The notes: a model not told the origin generated them from the sequence alone. A DNA stretch of 7,306 nucleotides from JAWOFN01 sp046497505 [NCBI: bacterium] (GCA_046497505.1 JAWOFN010000085.1:1-7306), one strand, 5' to 3'; positions 1 to 6,365 are shown, counted from the stretch's first letter. Translations and numbers: made by a program.

Positions 1-706
1 GTGTCTCGTTCTTCTCCACCTGCTCGAACTTCTCGAAGAGATGGCCCACGTGCTCTTCCATCTCCTCGGGGGTCAGGTAGATGGAGCTGAGCAGGTTCTC
101 GCTGGTCTCCGGGGTCCCCTTCACCGCCCACGGCTTCTCGGGCAGCTCGGAGAGGGGCTCGGGGAGGGAGACGGCTTCCATCATCTGCCCCGTGAAACCG
201 TCAGTGAGGATGGCCGCCACCGTCCGGTAGCGGTCGGCAAGCTCGAAGGCCAGCATCGTGAGGTCGCACATCTCCTGGGGGCTGTTGGGTGCCAGGGCGA
301 TGAGCCGGTAGTCACCGTGCCCTCCCCCCTTCACCATCTGGAAGTAGTCCCCCTGGGCCGGGGCGATGTTCCCCAGACCGGGACCGCCCCGCATCACGTC
401 CACCACCACCGCGGGGAGTTCCGATCCCACCAGGTAGCTGATCCCCTCCTGCTTCAGACTCACGCCCGGGCTGGACGAGGCCGTCATGACCCGCTCCCCC
501 GCGCTGGAGGCGCCGTAGACCATCTGGATGGCCCCGACCTCGCTCTCCGACTGGAGGAAGGTACCGCCTACCTGGGGCATGAGCCTCGCCGCGGCTTCCG
601 CGATCTCGCTGCTGGGGGTGATGGGATACCCGTAGAAGGAACGGCATCCCGCCAGGATGGCCCCCCGGAGTATCGCGTCGTTCCCCTTGATGAGTTGTAC
701 CGCCAT
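1..706 (-). CDS. vorB: 2-oxoacid:ferredoxin oxidoreductase subunit, VorB-like (3-methyl-2-oxobutanoate dehydrogenase), partial
   Basis: This subunit belongs to a cytoplasmic complex that oxidatively decarboxylates a 2-oxoacid with CoA and passes electrons to ferredoxin. The window holds the N-terminal 235 residues; family members are about 350-380 aa, so the C-terminus lies beyond the left edge. Visible family marks are the YPITPSSE segment (residues 27-34), the ESE segment (54-56), the run of serines before the PGVSLKQEG stretch (80-88) and RGGPGLG (106-112). The pattern resembles bacterial VorB more closely than pyruvate oxidoreductase alpha chains. The ATG at 704-706 is preceded by a strong AGGAAGGGG site (713-721) that overlaps the stop codon of the ferredoxin gene 13 bp upstream, which points to tight operon coupling. 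The TPP-binding and gamma subunits are expected next, outside the window. Substrate (branched-chain 2-oxoacid or 2-oxoglutarate, KorA type) cannot be settled from this fragment. Confidence 0.93.
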   Translation of the reverse strand, partial: MAVQLIKGNDAILRGAILAGCRSFYGYPITPSSEIAEAAARLMPQVGGTFLQSESEVGAIQMVYGASSAGERVMTASSSPGVSLKQEGISYLVGSELPAVVVDVMRGGPGLGNIAPAQGDYFQMVKGGGHGDYRLIALAPNSPQEMCDLTMLAFELADRYRTVAAILTDGFTGQMMEAVSLPEPLSELPEKPWAVKGTPETSENLLSSIYLTPEEMEEHVGHLFEKFEQVEKNET

Positions 707-719
707 GGTCGTCCCCTTC

Positions 720-965
720 CTACGCTCTCTTCTTGCGGGGCGGCTTGTAGACCGTTATCGCTCCGGGCTCGGGGCAGGCATAGAAGCAGACCCCGCAGCC
801 GGTGCAGTCCTCCCCGGTGTAGCCGGCGGGATGGAAGCCCATATGGTTCAGTGCCTCTTCGATGTACAGCACGTCCTGGGGGCAGACGTCGACACAGAGC
901 TGACATCCTTTACACAGTTCCTGGTCGATCACGACCGTGGGGCCGGTCGTGGTGGTCGCGGCCAT
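720..965 (-). CDS. 2x[4Fe-4S] ferredoxin, delta subunit of 2-oxoacid:ferredoxin oxidoreductase
   Basis: An 81-aa ferredoxin-like subunit that would carry electrons from the TPP/Fe-S core of the oxidoreductase to free ferredoxin. Two complete CxxCxxCxxxCP motifs are visible: C18, C21, C24, C28 followed by P29, and C54, C57, C60, C64 followed by P65. All eight cluster ligands are present. The N-terminus is a short Thr-rich stretch and the C-terminus is basic (PPRKKRA). No signal peptide or membrane segment is seen, consistent with a cytoplasmic protein. The ATG at 963-965 has GAGGGAGG five bases upstream (971-978). It sits 13 bp before the vorB-like gene, in the order commonly seen for korD/vorD-type subunits. 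Other 2x[4Fe-4S] ferredoxins share these motifs, so the delta-subunit assignment leans on the neighbour. Confidence 0.92.
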   Translation of the reverse strand: MAATTTTGPTVVIDQELCKGCQLCVDVCPQDVLYIEEALNHMGFHPAGYTGEDCTGCGVCFYACPEPGAITVYKPPRKKRA

Positions 966-1025
966 GGAAGCCTCCCTCTTCTTCCTCGGGTCTCCGGCCC
1001 ATCAGGGCCGTGGTCCTTCGACTTC

Positions 1026-1211
1026 TCAGCCGGAACGGAACGCTGCCCCGGCGATCTGACAGCGGAGCAGTACCTCGTCGGGGTCCCTTGCGGCACAGTG
1101 TCCTCCGGGACCGTTGTCCACGTACCAGCTGCAGGCATCGGGGTACGGACAGGGGGCATCCGCTCCGCAGGCGGGGTCGAACGGACAGCGCGCTTCCGAT
1201 CTCATGGTCAT
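1026..1211 (-). CDS. small cysteine-rich hypothetical protein heading the oxidoreductase operon
   Basis: A 61-aa protein whose family I do not recognise. It has six cysteines (C9, C15, C21, C27, C39, C51); the first four are spaced exactly six apart within a proline-rich segment, followed by CSWY and a GGHC motif. That suggests metal or Fe-S binding, but this is inference. It has no signal peptide or membrane segment. Evidence for being real: acidic and Cys-rich composition rather than the Arg/Pro-rich look of spurious frames, a good promoter 49 bp upstream, and a position 60 bp before the ferredoxin gene on the same strand. The start is uncertain. ATG at 1209-1211 gives 61 aa, but ATG at 1203-1205 (59 aa) has AGGG at better Shine-Dalgarno spacing (7 nt). 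A role in cluster assembly or in the oxidoreductase complex is only a guess from context. Confidence 0.62.
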   Translation of the reverse strand: MTMRSEARCPFDPACGADAPCPYPDACSWYVDNGPGGHCAARDPDEVLLRCQIAGAAFRSG

Positions 1212-1259
1212 ACCCTACCCGAAAGGTCTTCCTGGCCGTCTCGCAGGGGCTTGGAGGTC

Positions 1260-1287
1260 AATCTAGCAGTCCTAACTTTCTGGTCAA
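1260..1287 (-). promoter_or_regulatory. candidate sigma70-type promoter of the vor-like operon
   Basis: On the minus strand, TTGACC (1287-1282) and TAGATT (1265-1260) are separated by 16 bases. They match TTGACA in 5 of 6 and TATAAT in 4 of 6 positions. Transcription would start near 1253, leaving a leader of about 40 nt before the Cys-rich gene. The surrounding stretch (about 1259-1295) is markedly richer in A/T than the rest of the window, as expected for a promoter. Confidence 0.55.
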
Positions 1288-1558
1288 AGATAAAAGCCCC
1301 CGTTACTCCTGAATTGCCTTGCGGGCTCCCCCAGCATGTGATAATTACAGGATGCGAGCCTTCCGAGAATGCGTTCCCCTGGAGGAAGGGATCGCGGGAC
1401 CCGACGCGGCCTGAGCCGCCCGGGGAAGGCAGCTCATCGACATCCGCCCCGCGCATTCCCGCGGGGCAGCCGAGCCAGGCGGGCCGCGCTTCTCTCCTTC
1501 GCCGCGACACCTCCCTCCCGGGTCCTTCGGAGAGGGTTCGGCCCGCCTTCTGACGTGA
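1288..1558. other. gene-free, structured intergenic region
   Basis: No convincing gene is seen on either strand; the open frames crossing it are Arg/Pro-rich and lack ribosome sites. The left part (1300-1350) holds an AT-rich imperfect dyad, TGTGATAATTACA (1337-1349), about 50 bp upstream of the -35 box of the vor-like promoter, so it could be a regulator site. The right part (1400-1556) is very GC-rich and contains hairpins GCGGC-CTGA-GCCGC (1406-1419) and the 8-bp stem at 1446-1467. I found no match to tRNA, SRP RNA, tmRNA, RNase P RNA or a familiar riboswitch, but could not fold or search it. Confidence 0.4.
1446..1467. repeat. 8-bp perfect inverted repeat
   Basis: GCCCCGCG (1446-1453) and CGCGGGGC (1460-1467) form a perfect stem around the six-base loop CATTCC. 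No T-tract follows on either strand, so it is not a standard terminator. It lies in gene-free sequence and may be part of an untranslated structured RNA or simply a by-product of high GC. Confidence 0.45.
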
Positions 1559-1587
1559 AAGGCCCCCGGGCGACACCCGGGGGCCTT
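1559..1587 (-). terminator. intrinsic terminator of S9 peptidase 1
   Basis: A perfect 12-bp stem, AAGGCCCCCGGG (1559-1570) and CCCGGGGGCCTT (1576-1587), surrounds a five-base loop. Read on the minus strand it lies 34 bases past the stop codon of peptidase 1 and is followed by TTTC, a short U-tract. It also insulates the vor-like operon further downstream on the same strand from read-through. Confidence 0.82.
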
Positions 1588-1621
1588 CTGCATGCTCGGG
1601 GTCTTCGGCGACGGCTCCGGC

Positions 1622-3688
1622 CTAGATGCTCCCTCCTTCCTCCTCCTCACCCTCCTTCTCCTCCTTCTCCGGGGGGGGCGGGTAGGCGTAGTCCTCCAGG
1701 CCGCGGACCCATTTCTGCATCCACTCGATCTCCTCGGTCGTGCGGGTCCACTGGTGCGGCATGGTCCGGAGCCCGTGGGGCTCTCCGGGGAAGCGCACGT
1801 ACAAGCTGGGTACGTCGTGCCGCTGGAGCCCGAAGAAGAAGTTCATGCTCTGGGCCGGCGTGTCGGTGGTGTCCTCGTCGCCGTGGAGTACGAGGGTCGG
1901 CGTGGTCACCTGGTCCACGTGGGTGAGGGCGCTCTTCTCACGCCACTCCTCCGGGTTGCTCCACGGGTCTCCCCCGATGTACCAGAGGCTCACGTCGAAA
2001 TTGAAGCCCGGACCGTACTCGCTGGTCCAGTCGCTCACCATGGCTCCCACGCTGGCCGCTTTGAAACGGTCGGTCTGGGTGATGGTCCAGCCGCCCAGGA
2101 TCCCGCCGTACGACCACCCGCGCAGGGAGAGACTGTCCTCGTGCGCGATCCCCCGTTCGATGAGGCAGTCCACACCGTGCATCAGGTCGCGGTAATCCCC
2201 GCCCCCGATGTCCTCGATGTTGCCCCGCATGAGGCGGTCCGAGTAGCCGGTGGACCCGCGGACGTTGGGGGAGAGCTGGGCATAGCCCAGACCCGCCCAC
2301 ACATGGTTGGAAGGGCTGAACCTGTTGGTGAAGGCTCCCGCCGGCCCGCCGTGGATGTGGAGGAGCAGGGGGATGGCCTCCGGGTCGGACGGATCGTAGC
2401 GCGGGGGCGTGTGGAGGAGCCCCTCGATCTCGAACCCGTCGGTGCTCTCCCACCGCACCACCTCCACGCCGCCCAGGTCGATCTCCTCACCGATCCAGGG
2501 GTTGGCATCGGTCAGGCGCGTCGGTGCCGGGGAAATCTCCCCCACCCGGCCGATGTAGAGGTCCTGGGGGGTGGTGAAGTCCTGATAGAGGTAAGCGTAG
2601 GTGTGACGGTCCTCCGACCAGGAACTCACGCTCATGATCCCGCTGCTCTCAGCCAGGTCCTCCACGCGGCCGGTGGCCACTTCGAGCCTCTGGGGCCAGC
2701 GTGCGGTGCCCCATCCGCCGGTGAAGTAGACGTGACGTCCGTCGGGGCTGAACCGTGGCCGACTGATGGGCCCCTCGTGCTCTTCGGTCAGGTTCTGGAT
2801 CTCCCCGCTCTCGGTGTCCATGAGCCAGAGATCGCCGTTCCCCAGGTCCCACGCGTCCAGACTCACCGCGCTGAACAGCACCTTCCGGCTGTCGGGGGCC
2901 CAGGTGGGTCCCTGCTCCGGACCGTCGTTGTCGGTGAGCCGCCGCACCTCCTTCGAGACGATGTCCAGCAGGTAGAGTTCGGAGGCGCCCCCGGCGTTGC
3001 GCAGGTTGTCGAGACGGGCCGTGAGGACCACCTTCGAACCGTCCGGTGAGATGTCCCAGGAGCCCACCGCCCATTCCCGCTCGGTCAGCCGGGTGCGTTC
3101 CCCGGTCTCCGGGTCGAACTTCCAGAGGTTCGACCAGGAATCCCGTCCCTGGCCGTTGGGTCCCTCGTTCACGTAGATGTGGTCGAACCCCTCCTCGATC
3201 CGCTCCTTCCGCTCCTCGTGCTCTTCGTCCTTCCTCAGGATGAAGAAGGAACCGTCCGGGCTGAGCTGCCAGGAGCCCTGGTCCTCCTCCCAGTCGGTGA
3301 CGGGCAGGGCCTCACCCCCCGAGAGGCGGATCCGGAAGATCTGGCGCACATCGTCCAGCTCGCGGCTGAAGTAGATCGACTTCGAATCCGGGGCCCAGGT
3401 GAAGCCCGACCCCCCCTCCTCGCCGATGAAGCGGAACGGCTCCTCCGAGCCGTCGGTGGGTGCCAGCCACCAGGTGGTGGTCCGTTCCCGTTCGGCGAAG
3501 TCCCGCTCGCTCTTCGAGAAGAGCACCCACTGGCCGTCGGGTGAGATCTCCCCGCCCCCCACACCGACGATGCGGAAGGTGTCGTGGAGCGTCATGGGGT
3601 GCTTCTCCTGGGCGGAGGCCGGTCCGGCTCCCGCCGCCACCAGCATGGCCGCCGCCAGCCAGGATACCGCAGCGCGCGTGCGTCTCAT
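1622..3688 (-). CDS. secreted S9 family (prolyl oligopeptidase-type) serine peptidase 1
   Basis: A 688-aa exported peptidase expected to cleave short peptides in the periplasm or outside the cell. Residues 1-26 form a Sec signal peptide (basic RR start, hydrophobic core, ASA before Q27). A TolB/WD40-like beta-propeller follows (about 35-400), with SPDG or APDS repeat motifs at 48, 98, 142, 213, 263 and 313. The alpha/beta-hydrolase domain covers about 408-665: HGGP at 446-449, NVRGSTGY at 475-482, nucleophile S526 in GWSYGG, D606 in HGDED and H638 in GEPHG. The triad is complete. The start at 3686-3688 is chosen because AAGGAG lies six bases upstream and the signal peptide begins there; an ATG 129 bases earlier would place a non-signal extension in front. 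The tail is PPPP followed by a Glu-rich stretch (670-688). Exact specificity (dipeptidyl-, acylaminoacyl- or oligopeptidase) cannot be read from sequence. Confidence 0.94.
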   Translation of the reverse strand: MRRTRAAVSWLAAAMLVAAGAGPASAQEKHPMTLHDTFRIVGVGGGEISPDGQWVLFSKSERDFAERERTTTWWLAPTDGSEEPFRFIGEEGGSGFTWAPDSKSIYFSRELDDVRQIFRIRLSGGEALPVTDWEEDQGSWQLSPDGSFFILRKDEEHEERKERIEEGFDHIYVNEGPNGQGRDSWSNLWKFDPETGERTRLTEREWAVGSWDISPDGSKVVLTARLDNLRNAGGASELYLLDIVSKEVRRLTDNDGPEQGPTWAPDSRKVLFSAVSLDAWDLGNGDLWLMDTESGEIQNLTEEHEGPISRPRFSPDGRHVYFTGGWGTARWPQRLEVATGRVEDLAESSGIMSVSSWSEDRHTYAYLYQDFTTPQDLYIGRVGEISPAPTRLTDANPWIGEEIDLGGVEVVRWESTDGFEIEGLLHTPPRYDPSDPEAIPLLLHIHGGPAGAFTNRFSPSNHVWAGLGYAQLSPNVRGSTGYSDRLMRGNIEDIGGGDYRDLMHGVDCLIERGIAHEDSLSLRGWSYGGILGGWTITQTDRFKAASVGAMVSDWTSEYGPGFNFDVSLWYIGGDPWSNPEEWREKSALTHVDQVTTPTLVLHGDEDTTDTPAQSMNFFFGLQRHDVPSLYVRFPGEPHGLRTMPHQWTRTTEEIEWMQKWVRGLEDYAYPPPPEKEEKEGEEEEGGSI

Positions 3689-3694
3689 GTCCCT

Positions 3695-3700
3695 CTCCTT
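3695..3700 (-). promoter_or_regulatory. ribosome binding site fixing the start of S9 peptidase 1
   Basis: AAGGAG on the minus strand, six bases before the ATG at 3686-3688. It decides between this start and the upstream in-frame ATG at 3815-3817, which would add 43 residues and bury the signal peptide. Confidence 0.8.
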
Positions 3701-3715
3701 ACCCTCGTCGTCGAG

Positions 3716-3727
3716 GCTTCCGGAAGC
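3716..3727. repeat. 12-bp perfect palindrome in the leader of S9 peptidase 1
   Basis: GCTTCCGGAAGC is its own reverse complement and ends 27 bases before the start codon of peptidase 1. It could be an operator or an mRNA leader hairpin. A chance palindrome in GC-rich DNA is possible. No clear promoter boxes were found around it; the only AT-rich patch is at about 3747-3762. Confidence 0.35.
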
Positions 3728-3796
3728 ATCTCCGGTCGGTCGTCGTCTATATGTTTGATACACGGAAAGCGCACGGGACAGAAAGCGCCAACTTCC

Positions 3797-3812
3797 CGGT
3801 GCGGATGCACCG
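3797..3812. repeat. 6-bp inverted repeat upstream of S9 peptidase 1
   Basis: CGGTGC (3797-3802) and GCACCG (3807-3812) flank the four bases GGAT. The dyad lies between the diverging peptidase 1 gene and the thioredoxin-like remnant, a location suited to a repressor or activator site. This rests on symmetry and position alone. Confidence 0.3.
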
Positions 3813-3872
3813 CTCAAGGGAAGATATCCATTCCCGGCCCCCGCCGCGCGAGGGGGGACCTGAACCGAACAT

Positions 3873-3878
3873 GGGAGG
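3873..3878 (+). promoter_or_regulatory. ribosome binding site for the GTG-initiated thioredoxin-like remnant
   Basis: GGGAGG lies eight bases before the GTG at 3887-3889. The site supports GTG rather than any upstream ATG as the start, and places a hydrophobic signal segment directly at the N-terminus. Confidence 0.65.
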
Positions 3879-3886
3879 GATGGACA

Positions 3887-4143
3887 GTGCGAGTCCCCCG
3901 AACGATCCCCGTCATCGTCCTGGCTGCCCTGCTGACGGCGATCACCCTCGGTCCCGCAGCGGTCCAGGGCACCGAGGCGCTGCGCTCATGGCACCCTGCG
4001 GGCACCTTCACGCCCGGTGCCGACCGGCAGGGCCGTACCGTGCTGGCCAAGCTCTTCACAGGCTCCGAATGTCCCCCTGCGCGGCCTCCGACCTCGCCTA
4101 CGGCGGCATCCTGGCCTACTACCCCCCAGACGAGCTGAGGTAG
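3887..4143 (+). pseudogene. truncated, frameshifted secreted thioredoxin-like protein (broken CPPC motif)
   Basis: A remnant of an exported thioredoxin-fold protein. From the GTG at 3887 the frame gives a signal peptide (MRVPRT, a hydrophobic core of about residues 7-25, likely cleavage after A24-A25) and then VLAKLFTGSECPP (52-64). Beyond the C run at 4073-4077 the sense continues in another frame as CAASDLAYGGILAYYP, ending at TAG 4141-4143. Restoring one C would rebuild LFTGSECPPC joined to the second segment, which resembles the ELFTG-CPPC-ADLAF-YP region I recall from secreted thioredoxin-like proteins. Uncorrected, translation ends at TGA 4136-4138 after 83 residues. Even when corrected it is only 85 aa and stops just after the active-site helix, with no continuing homology in any forward frame before the converging peptidase 2 gene. 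So it carries both a frameshift and a C-terminal deletion. The frameshift alone could be a sequencing error; the truncation is harder to explain that way. Confidence 0.66.
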
Positions 4144-4145
4144 GC

Positions 4146-4166
4146 GGCGGCCGCCCCCCGGCCGCC
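4146..4166. terminator. GC-rich hairpin between convergent genes, possible weak terminator
   Basis: GGCGGCC (4146-4152) and GGCCGCC (4160-4166) form a 7-bp stem with a seven-base loop, between the end of the plus-strand remnant (4143) and the end of peptidase 2 (4181, minus). Neither strand has a T-tract after it, so it is at best a weak or factor-assisted terminator. Confidence 0.35.
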
Positions 4167-4180
4167 TCCTCCCCGGGCGG

Positions 4181-6238
4181 TCAGCCGGCCGGCCCGAGAT
4201 AGTCCTCCAGCCAGTCGTAGATGGTCTCCCACCACAGCAGGGCGTTCTGCGGCCCGAGCACCCAGTGCCCCTCGTCGGGGAAGTAGAGGAGCCGGGCCCG
4301 GATCCCCCTGCGGCGCAGGGTGGTGAACATCTCCAGCCCCTGTCCCAGGGGGACCCGGTAGTCCTCACCGCCGTGTACGATGAGCATGGGGGTCGCGAAC
4401 TCCTCCACGTTCCCTGGCGCCAGGGGGTTCCACCGCTCGTACACGTCGGCGCTCTCCCAGGGGGTGCCCCGGAACTCCCATTCGGGGAACCACAGCTCCT
4501 CGGTGGTGCCGTACATGCTCACCGTGTTGGCCACCCCGTCGTGGTTCACCAGGGTCAGGAAGCGGTCGGTGTGCCCCTCGAACCAGTTCATCATGTAGCC
4601 CCCGTACGAGGCCCCCGCGGCAGCCATCCGCTCCTCGTCTATGTAGGGGCGGGCCTCCAGGACGTGGTCGAGGCCCTCCATGAGGTCGGTGAATACCTTC
4701 CCTCCCCAGTCACCGCTGATCTGGTCGGTGAACTCCTGTCCGTATCCCGTGCTCCCCCGGGGGTTGACCGCCGCGACGACATACCCCGGCGCGGCGAACA
4801 TGCTGTAGTTCCACCGGAAGTGGAACACATCACTCCAGGCCCCCTGGGGCCCGCCGTGGACCAGGTAGACTAGGGGATAGGAGCGCTCCGGGTCGAACCC
4901 CGGGGGGCGCACGATGAGACCCTCCACCCCCATCCCCCCAGCGCCCGAGAAGGTGAAACGCTCGATCGGGTCCAGGTCCAGCTCCGCCAGGAGGTCCCCG
5001 TTCGTGTCGGTGAGCTGCCGGACCGTCCCGCCCCCGGCCTCCAGCAGGAAGAGTTCGGTGGGGAGCGTCACCGACTGCCGTGCCGTCACCAGGTGCTCCC
5101 CGTCGGGGGTGATGGCGAGGGCCCCGTTGTACGACTCGGTGGTGATCTGCCGGATCCTCCCCTCCAGGTCGGTCCGGTAGATGCTGCGGAAGACCCCGTC
5201 CTGGGCGAGGAAGAAGAGACCCTCACCGTCCGGGGCCCACGCGAAGGAGGAGACCGAGCGGTCCAGGGACTCGGTGATCCACCGGTGCTCCCCGGAGGAG
5301 CGGTCGTAGAGCACCAGCCGGGTGCGGTCCGCCTCGAAGCCGGGCCGCTTCATGGCCAGGTAGGCGATGTACCGGCCCTTCGGACCGTACTGCGGGGAGG
5401 TGTCGTTGGCCTCGTTCTCGGTGAGGAGGCGGGGCTCTCCCCCGTCGATGTCCACCAGCCAGATGTCGTTCCCCGTACCCACCGCGGCGGGCACATCGGT
5501 GTTCCGGACGAAGGCGAACTCGCTGCCGTCCGGACTCAGGTCGAAGTCCTGGAAGCCCCCCAGGGCGATGGGGGGGGAATCGTACGGGCCGGGTGTGAGG
5601 TCGCGCACCTCGCCGCCGGCCACATCCAGCATGAGGACGTGGCTCCTCCGGCCGTCCTCCCATGTGTCCCAGTGGCGGTACATCAGCTCGTCGTAGATCC
5701 TCGCCGAGGTGGGTCCCTCCTCCAGATCCCGGAGCCTTTCCGCCTGCGGGTCCTCCTCGGGCCACACCTCGCTGACGAAGAGGAGGCGGCTCCCGTCGGC
5801 GGACCAGAGGGGGGAGACCGCTCCCCCCGGCTGGCTTGTGAGGCGCCGGGCCTCACCTCCCGAGGCGGGCAGGAGGTAGATCTGGGGTCCGTCCCCGCCC
5901 CGGGTGCTCACGAAGGCGATCCGGGTCCCGTCCGGCGACCAGGCCGGAGCGGTGTCGGTACCCGGTACGCTCGTCATCCGGACAGCGTCCCCTCCCCCGA
6001 GAGGCACCACCCAAATGTCGCTGTCCCCCCGGTCCCCCTCGATGTCGTACCGGGTCACCGTGTAGGCGGCGCGTTCCCCGTCCGGGCTCACCGCCGGGGG
6101 GCCCACCCGCCCCAGGCTCCAGAGGTCCCTGGGGGTGATGGGACGGGTGTCGGCGTCCTGCACGGCCGCGCTCCCCGTCAGGGGGAACAGGAGGAGCAGC
6201 AGCAGGAGGGGCAGGCGGGATAGGGAGGAACGGGGCAT
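4181..6238 (-). CDS. secreted S9 family peptidase 2, DPP5/acylaminoacyl-peptidase-like
   Basis: A 685-aa exported serine peptidase of the S9C type (dipeptidyl-peptidase 5 or acylaminoacyl-peptidase-like). Residues 1-25 are a signal peptide with an unbroken leucine-rich core (11-17) and cleavage likely near SAA-V26. The beta-propeller (about 35-425) shows repeat motifs at 50, 100, 145, 234, 284, 334 and 376, plus the family-typical DELMYRHWDTW segment (183-193). The hydrolase domain (about 430-680) has HGGP at 461-464, NPRGSTGYG at 492-500, nucleophile S544 in GASYGGYMM, D626 in HGGEDYRVP and H658 in DEGHW. The triad is complete and the length usual. The start at 6236-6238 has only a weak AGGA nine bases upstream, but the signal peptide begins there. 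It lies on the same strand as peptidase 1 but is separated by about 490 bases and a reverse-strand remnant, with its own promoter candidate, so the two are probably separate transcripts. Confidence 0.95.
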   Translation of the reverse strand: MPRSSLSRLPLLLLLLLFPLTGSAAVQDADTRPITPRDLWSLGRVGPPAVSPDGERAAYTVTRYDIEGDRGDSDIWVVPLGGGDAVRMTSVPGTDTAPAWSPDGTRIAFVSTRGGDGPQIYLLPASGGEARRLTSQPGGAVSPLWSADGSRLLFVSEVWPEEDPQAERLRDLEEGPTSARIYDELMYRHWDTWEDGRRSHVLMLDVAGGEVRDLTPGPYDSPPIALGGFQDFDLSPDGSEFAFVRNTDVPAAVGTGNDIWLVDIDGGEPRLLTENEANDTSPQYGPKGRYIAYLAMKRPGFEADRTRLVLYDRSSGEHRWITESLDRSVSSFAWAPDGEGLFFLAQDGVFRSIYRTDLEGRIRQITTESYNGALAITPDGEHLVTARQSVTLPTELFLLEAGGGTVRQLTDTNGDLLAELDLDPIERFTFSGAGGMGVEGLIVRPPGFDPERSYPLVYLVHGGPQGAWSDVFHFRWNYSMFAAPGYVVAAVNPRGSTGYGQEFTDQISGDWGGKVFTDLMEGLDHVLEARPYIDEERMAAAGASYGGYMMNWFEGHTDRFLTLVNHDGVANTVSMYGTTEELWFPEWEFRGTPWESADVYERWNPLAPGNVEEFATPMLIVHGGEDYRVPLGQGLEMFTTLRRRGIRARLLYFPDEGHWVLGPQNALLWWETIYDWLEDYLGPAG

Positions 6239-6281
6239 GGTGCGGTGTCCTGTCCAGGGTCATGGGGTACGGGGCCCCCTG

Positions 6282-6311
6282 AAGGTACGGCGGCGGGTCT
6301 CCTCCGGTCAA
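6282..6311 (-). promoter_or_regulatory. candidate promoter of S9 peptidase 2
   Basis: On the minus strand TTGACC (6311-6306) is followed after 18 bases by TACCTT (6287-6282). The -35 box is a 5 of 6 match; the -10 box is weak (TA..xT only). The start of transcription would be near 6275, about 37 bases before the gene. A direct repeat GGTACGG (6266-6272 and 6284-6290, 18 bp apart) overlaps the -10 region and could be a regulator site. Confidence 0.4.
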
Positions 6312-6336
6312 TCGGGGCGGGGATCCCGTTTTTCAC

Positions 6337-6365
6337 CTGACCGCCCGCCGCCTCCGGCGTAGAGT
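6337..6365 (+). promoter_or_regulatory. candidate promoter of the aminotransferase gene
   Basis: CTGACC (6337-6342) and TAGAGT (6360-6365) are separated by 17 bases, each a 4 of 6 match to the sigma70 consensus. Transcription would start near 6372, giving a leader of about 25 nt. The TAG-type -10 box resembles the one in front of the vor-like operon. It is divergent from the peptidase 2 promoter candidate. Confidence 0.45.

Noticed and set aside
1026-1211. Small Cys-rich frame dismissed as a second ferredoxin
   Set aside because: The cysteines are six residues apart and do not form the CxxCxxCxxxCP pattern, so it is kept as an unknown protein instead.
1291-1335. Possible attenuator hairpin (AGCCC and GGGCT followed by TTTTAT on the minus strand)
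   Set aside because: The stem is only five pairs with a loop of more than 20 bases, and it lies upstream of the proposed vor promoter, so terminator function is not supported.
1400-1556. Possible SRP RNA or tRNA-like elements (CCCGGGGAAGGCAGC, GGGTTCGG)
   Set aside because: The flanking stems and conserved loops of these RNAs are absent; only short chance similarities are present.
1592-3049. Long plus-strand open frame of 485 codons antisense to S9 peptidase 1
   Set aside because: It is a by-product of high GC: the minus-strand frame has signal peptide, propeller motifs and full catalytic triad, while the antisense product is low-complexity with no ribosome site. The same applies to long antisense frames at 41-1312, 5093-6223 and 6178-7146.
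3689-3817. Upstream ATG extending S9 peptidase 1 by 43 residues
   Set aside because: The extension would precede a classical signal peptide and lacks a ribosome site, whereas the ATG at 3686-3688 has AAGGAG at six bases.
4141-4180. Continuation of the thioredoxin-like protein past its stop codon
   Set aside because: The forward frames give only Ala/Pro/Arg-rich sequence with no resemblance to the expected continuation of the domain.
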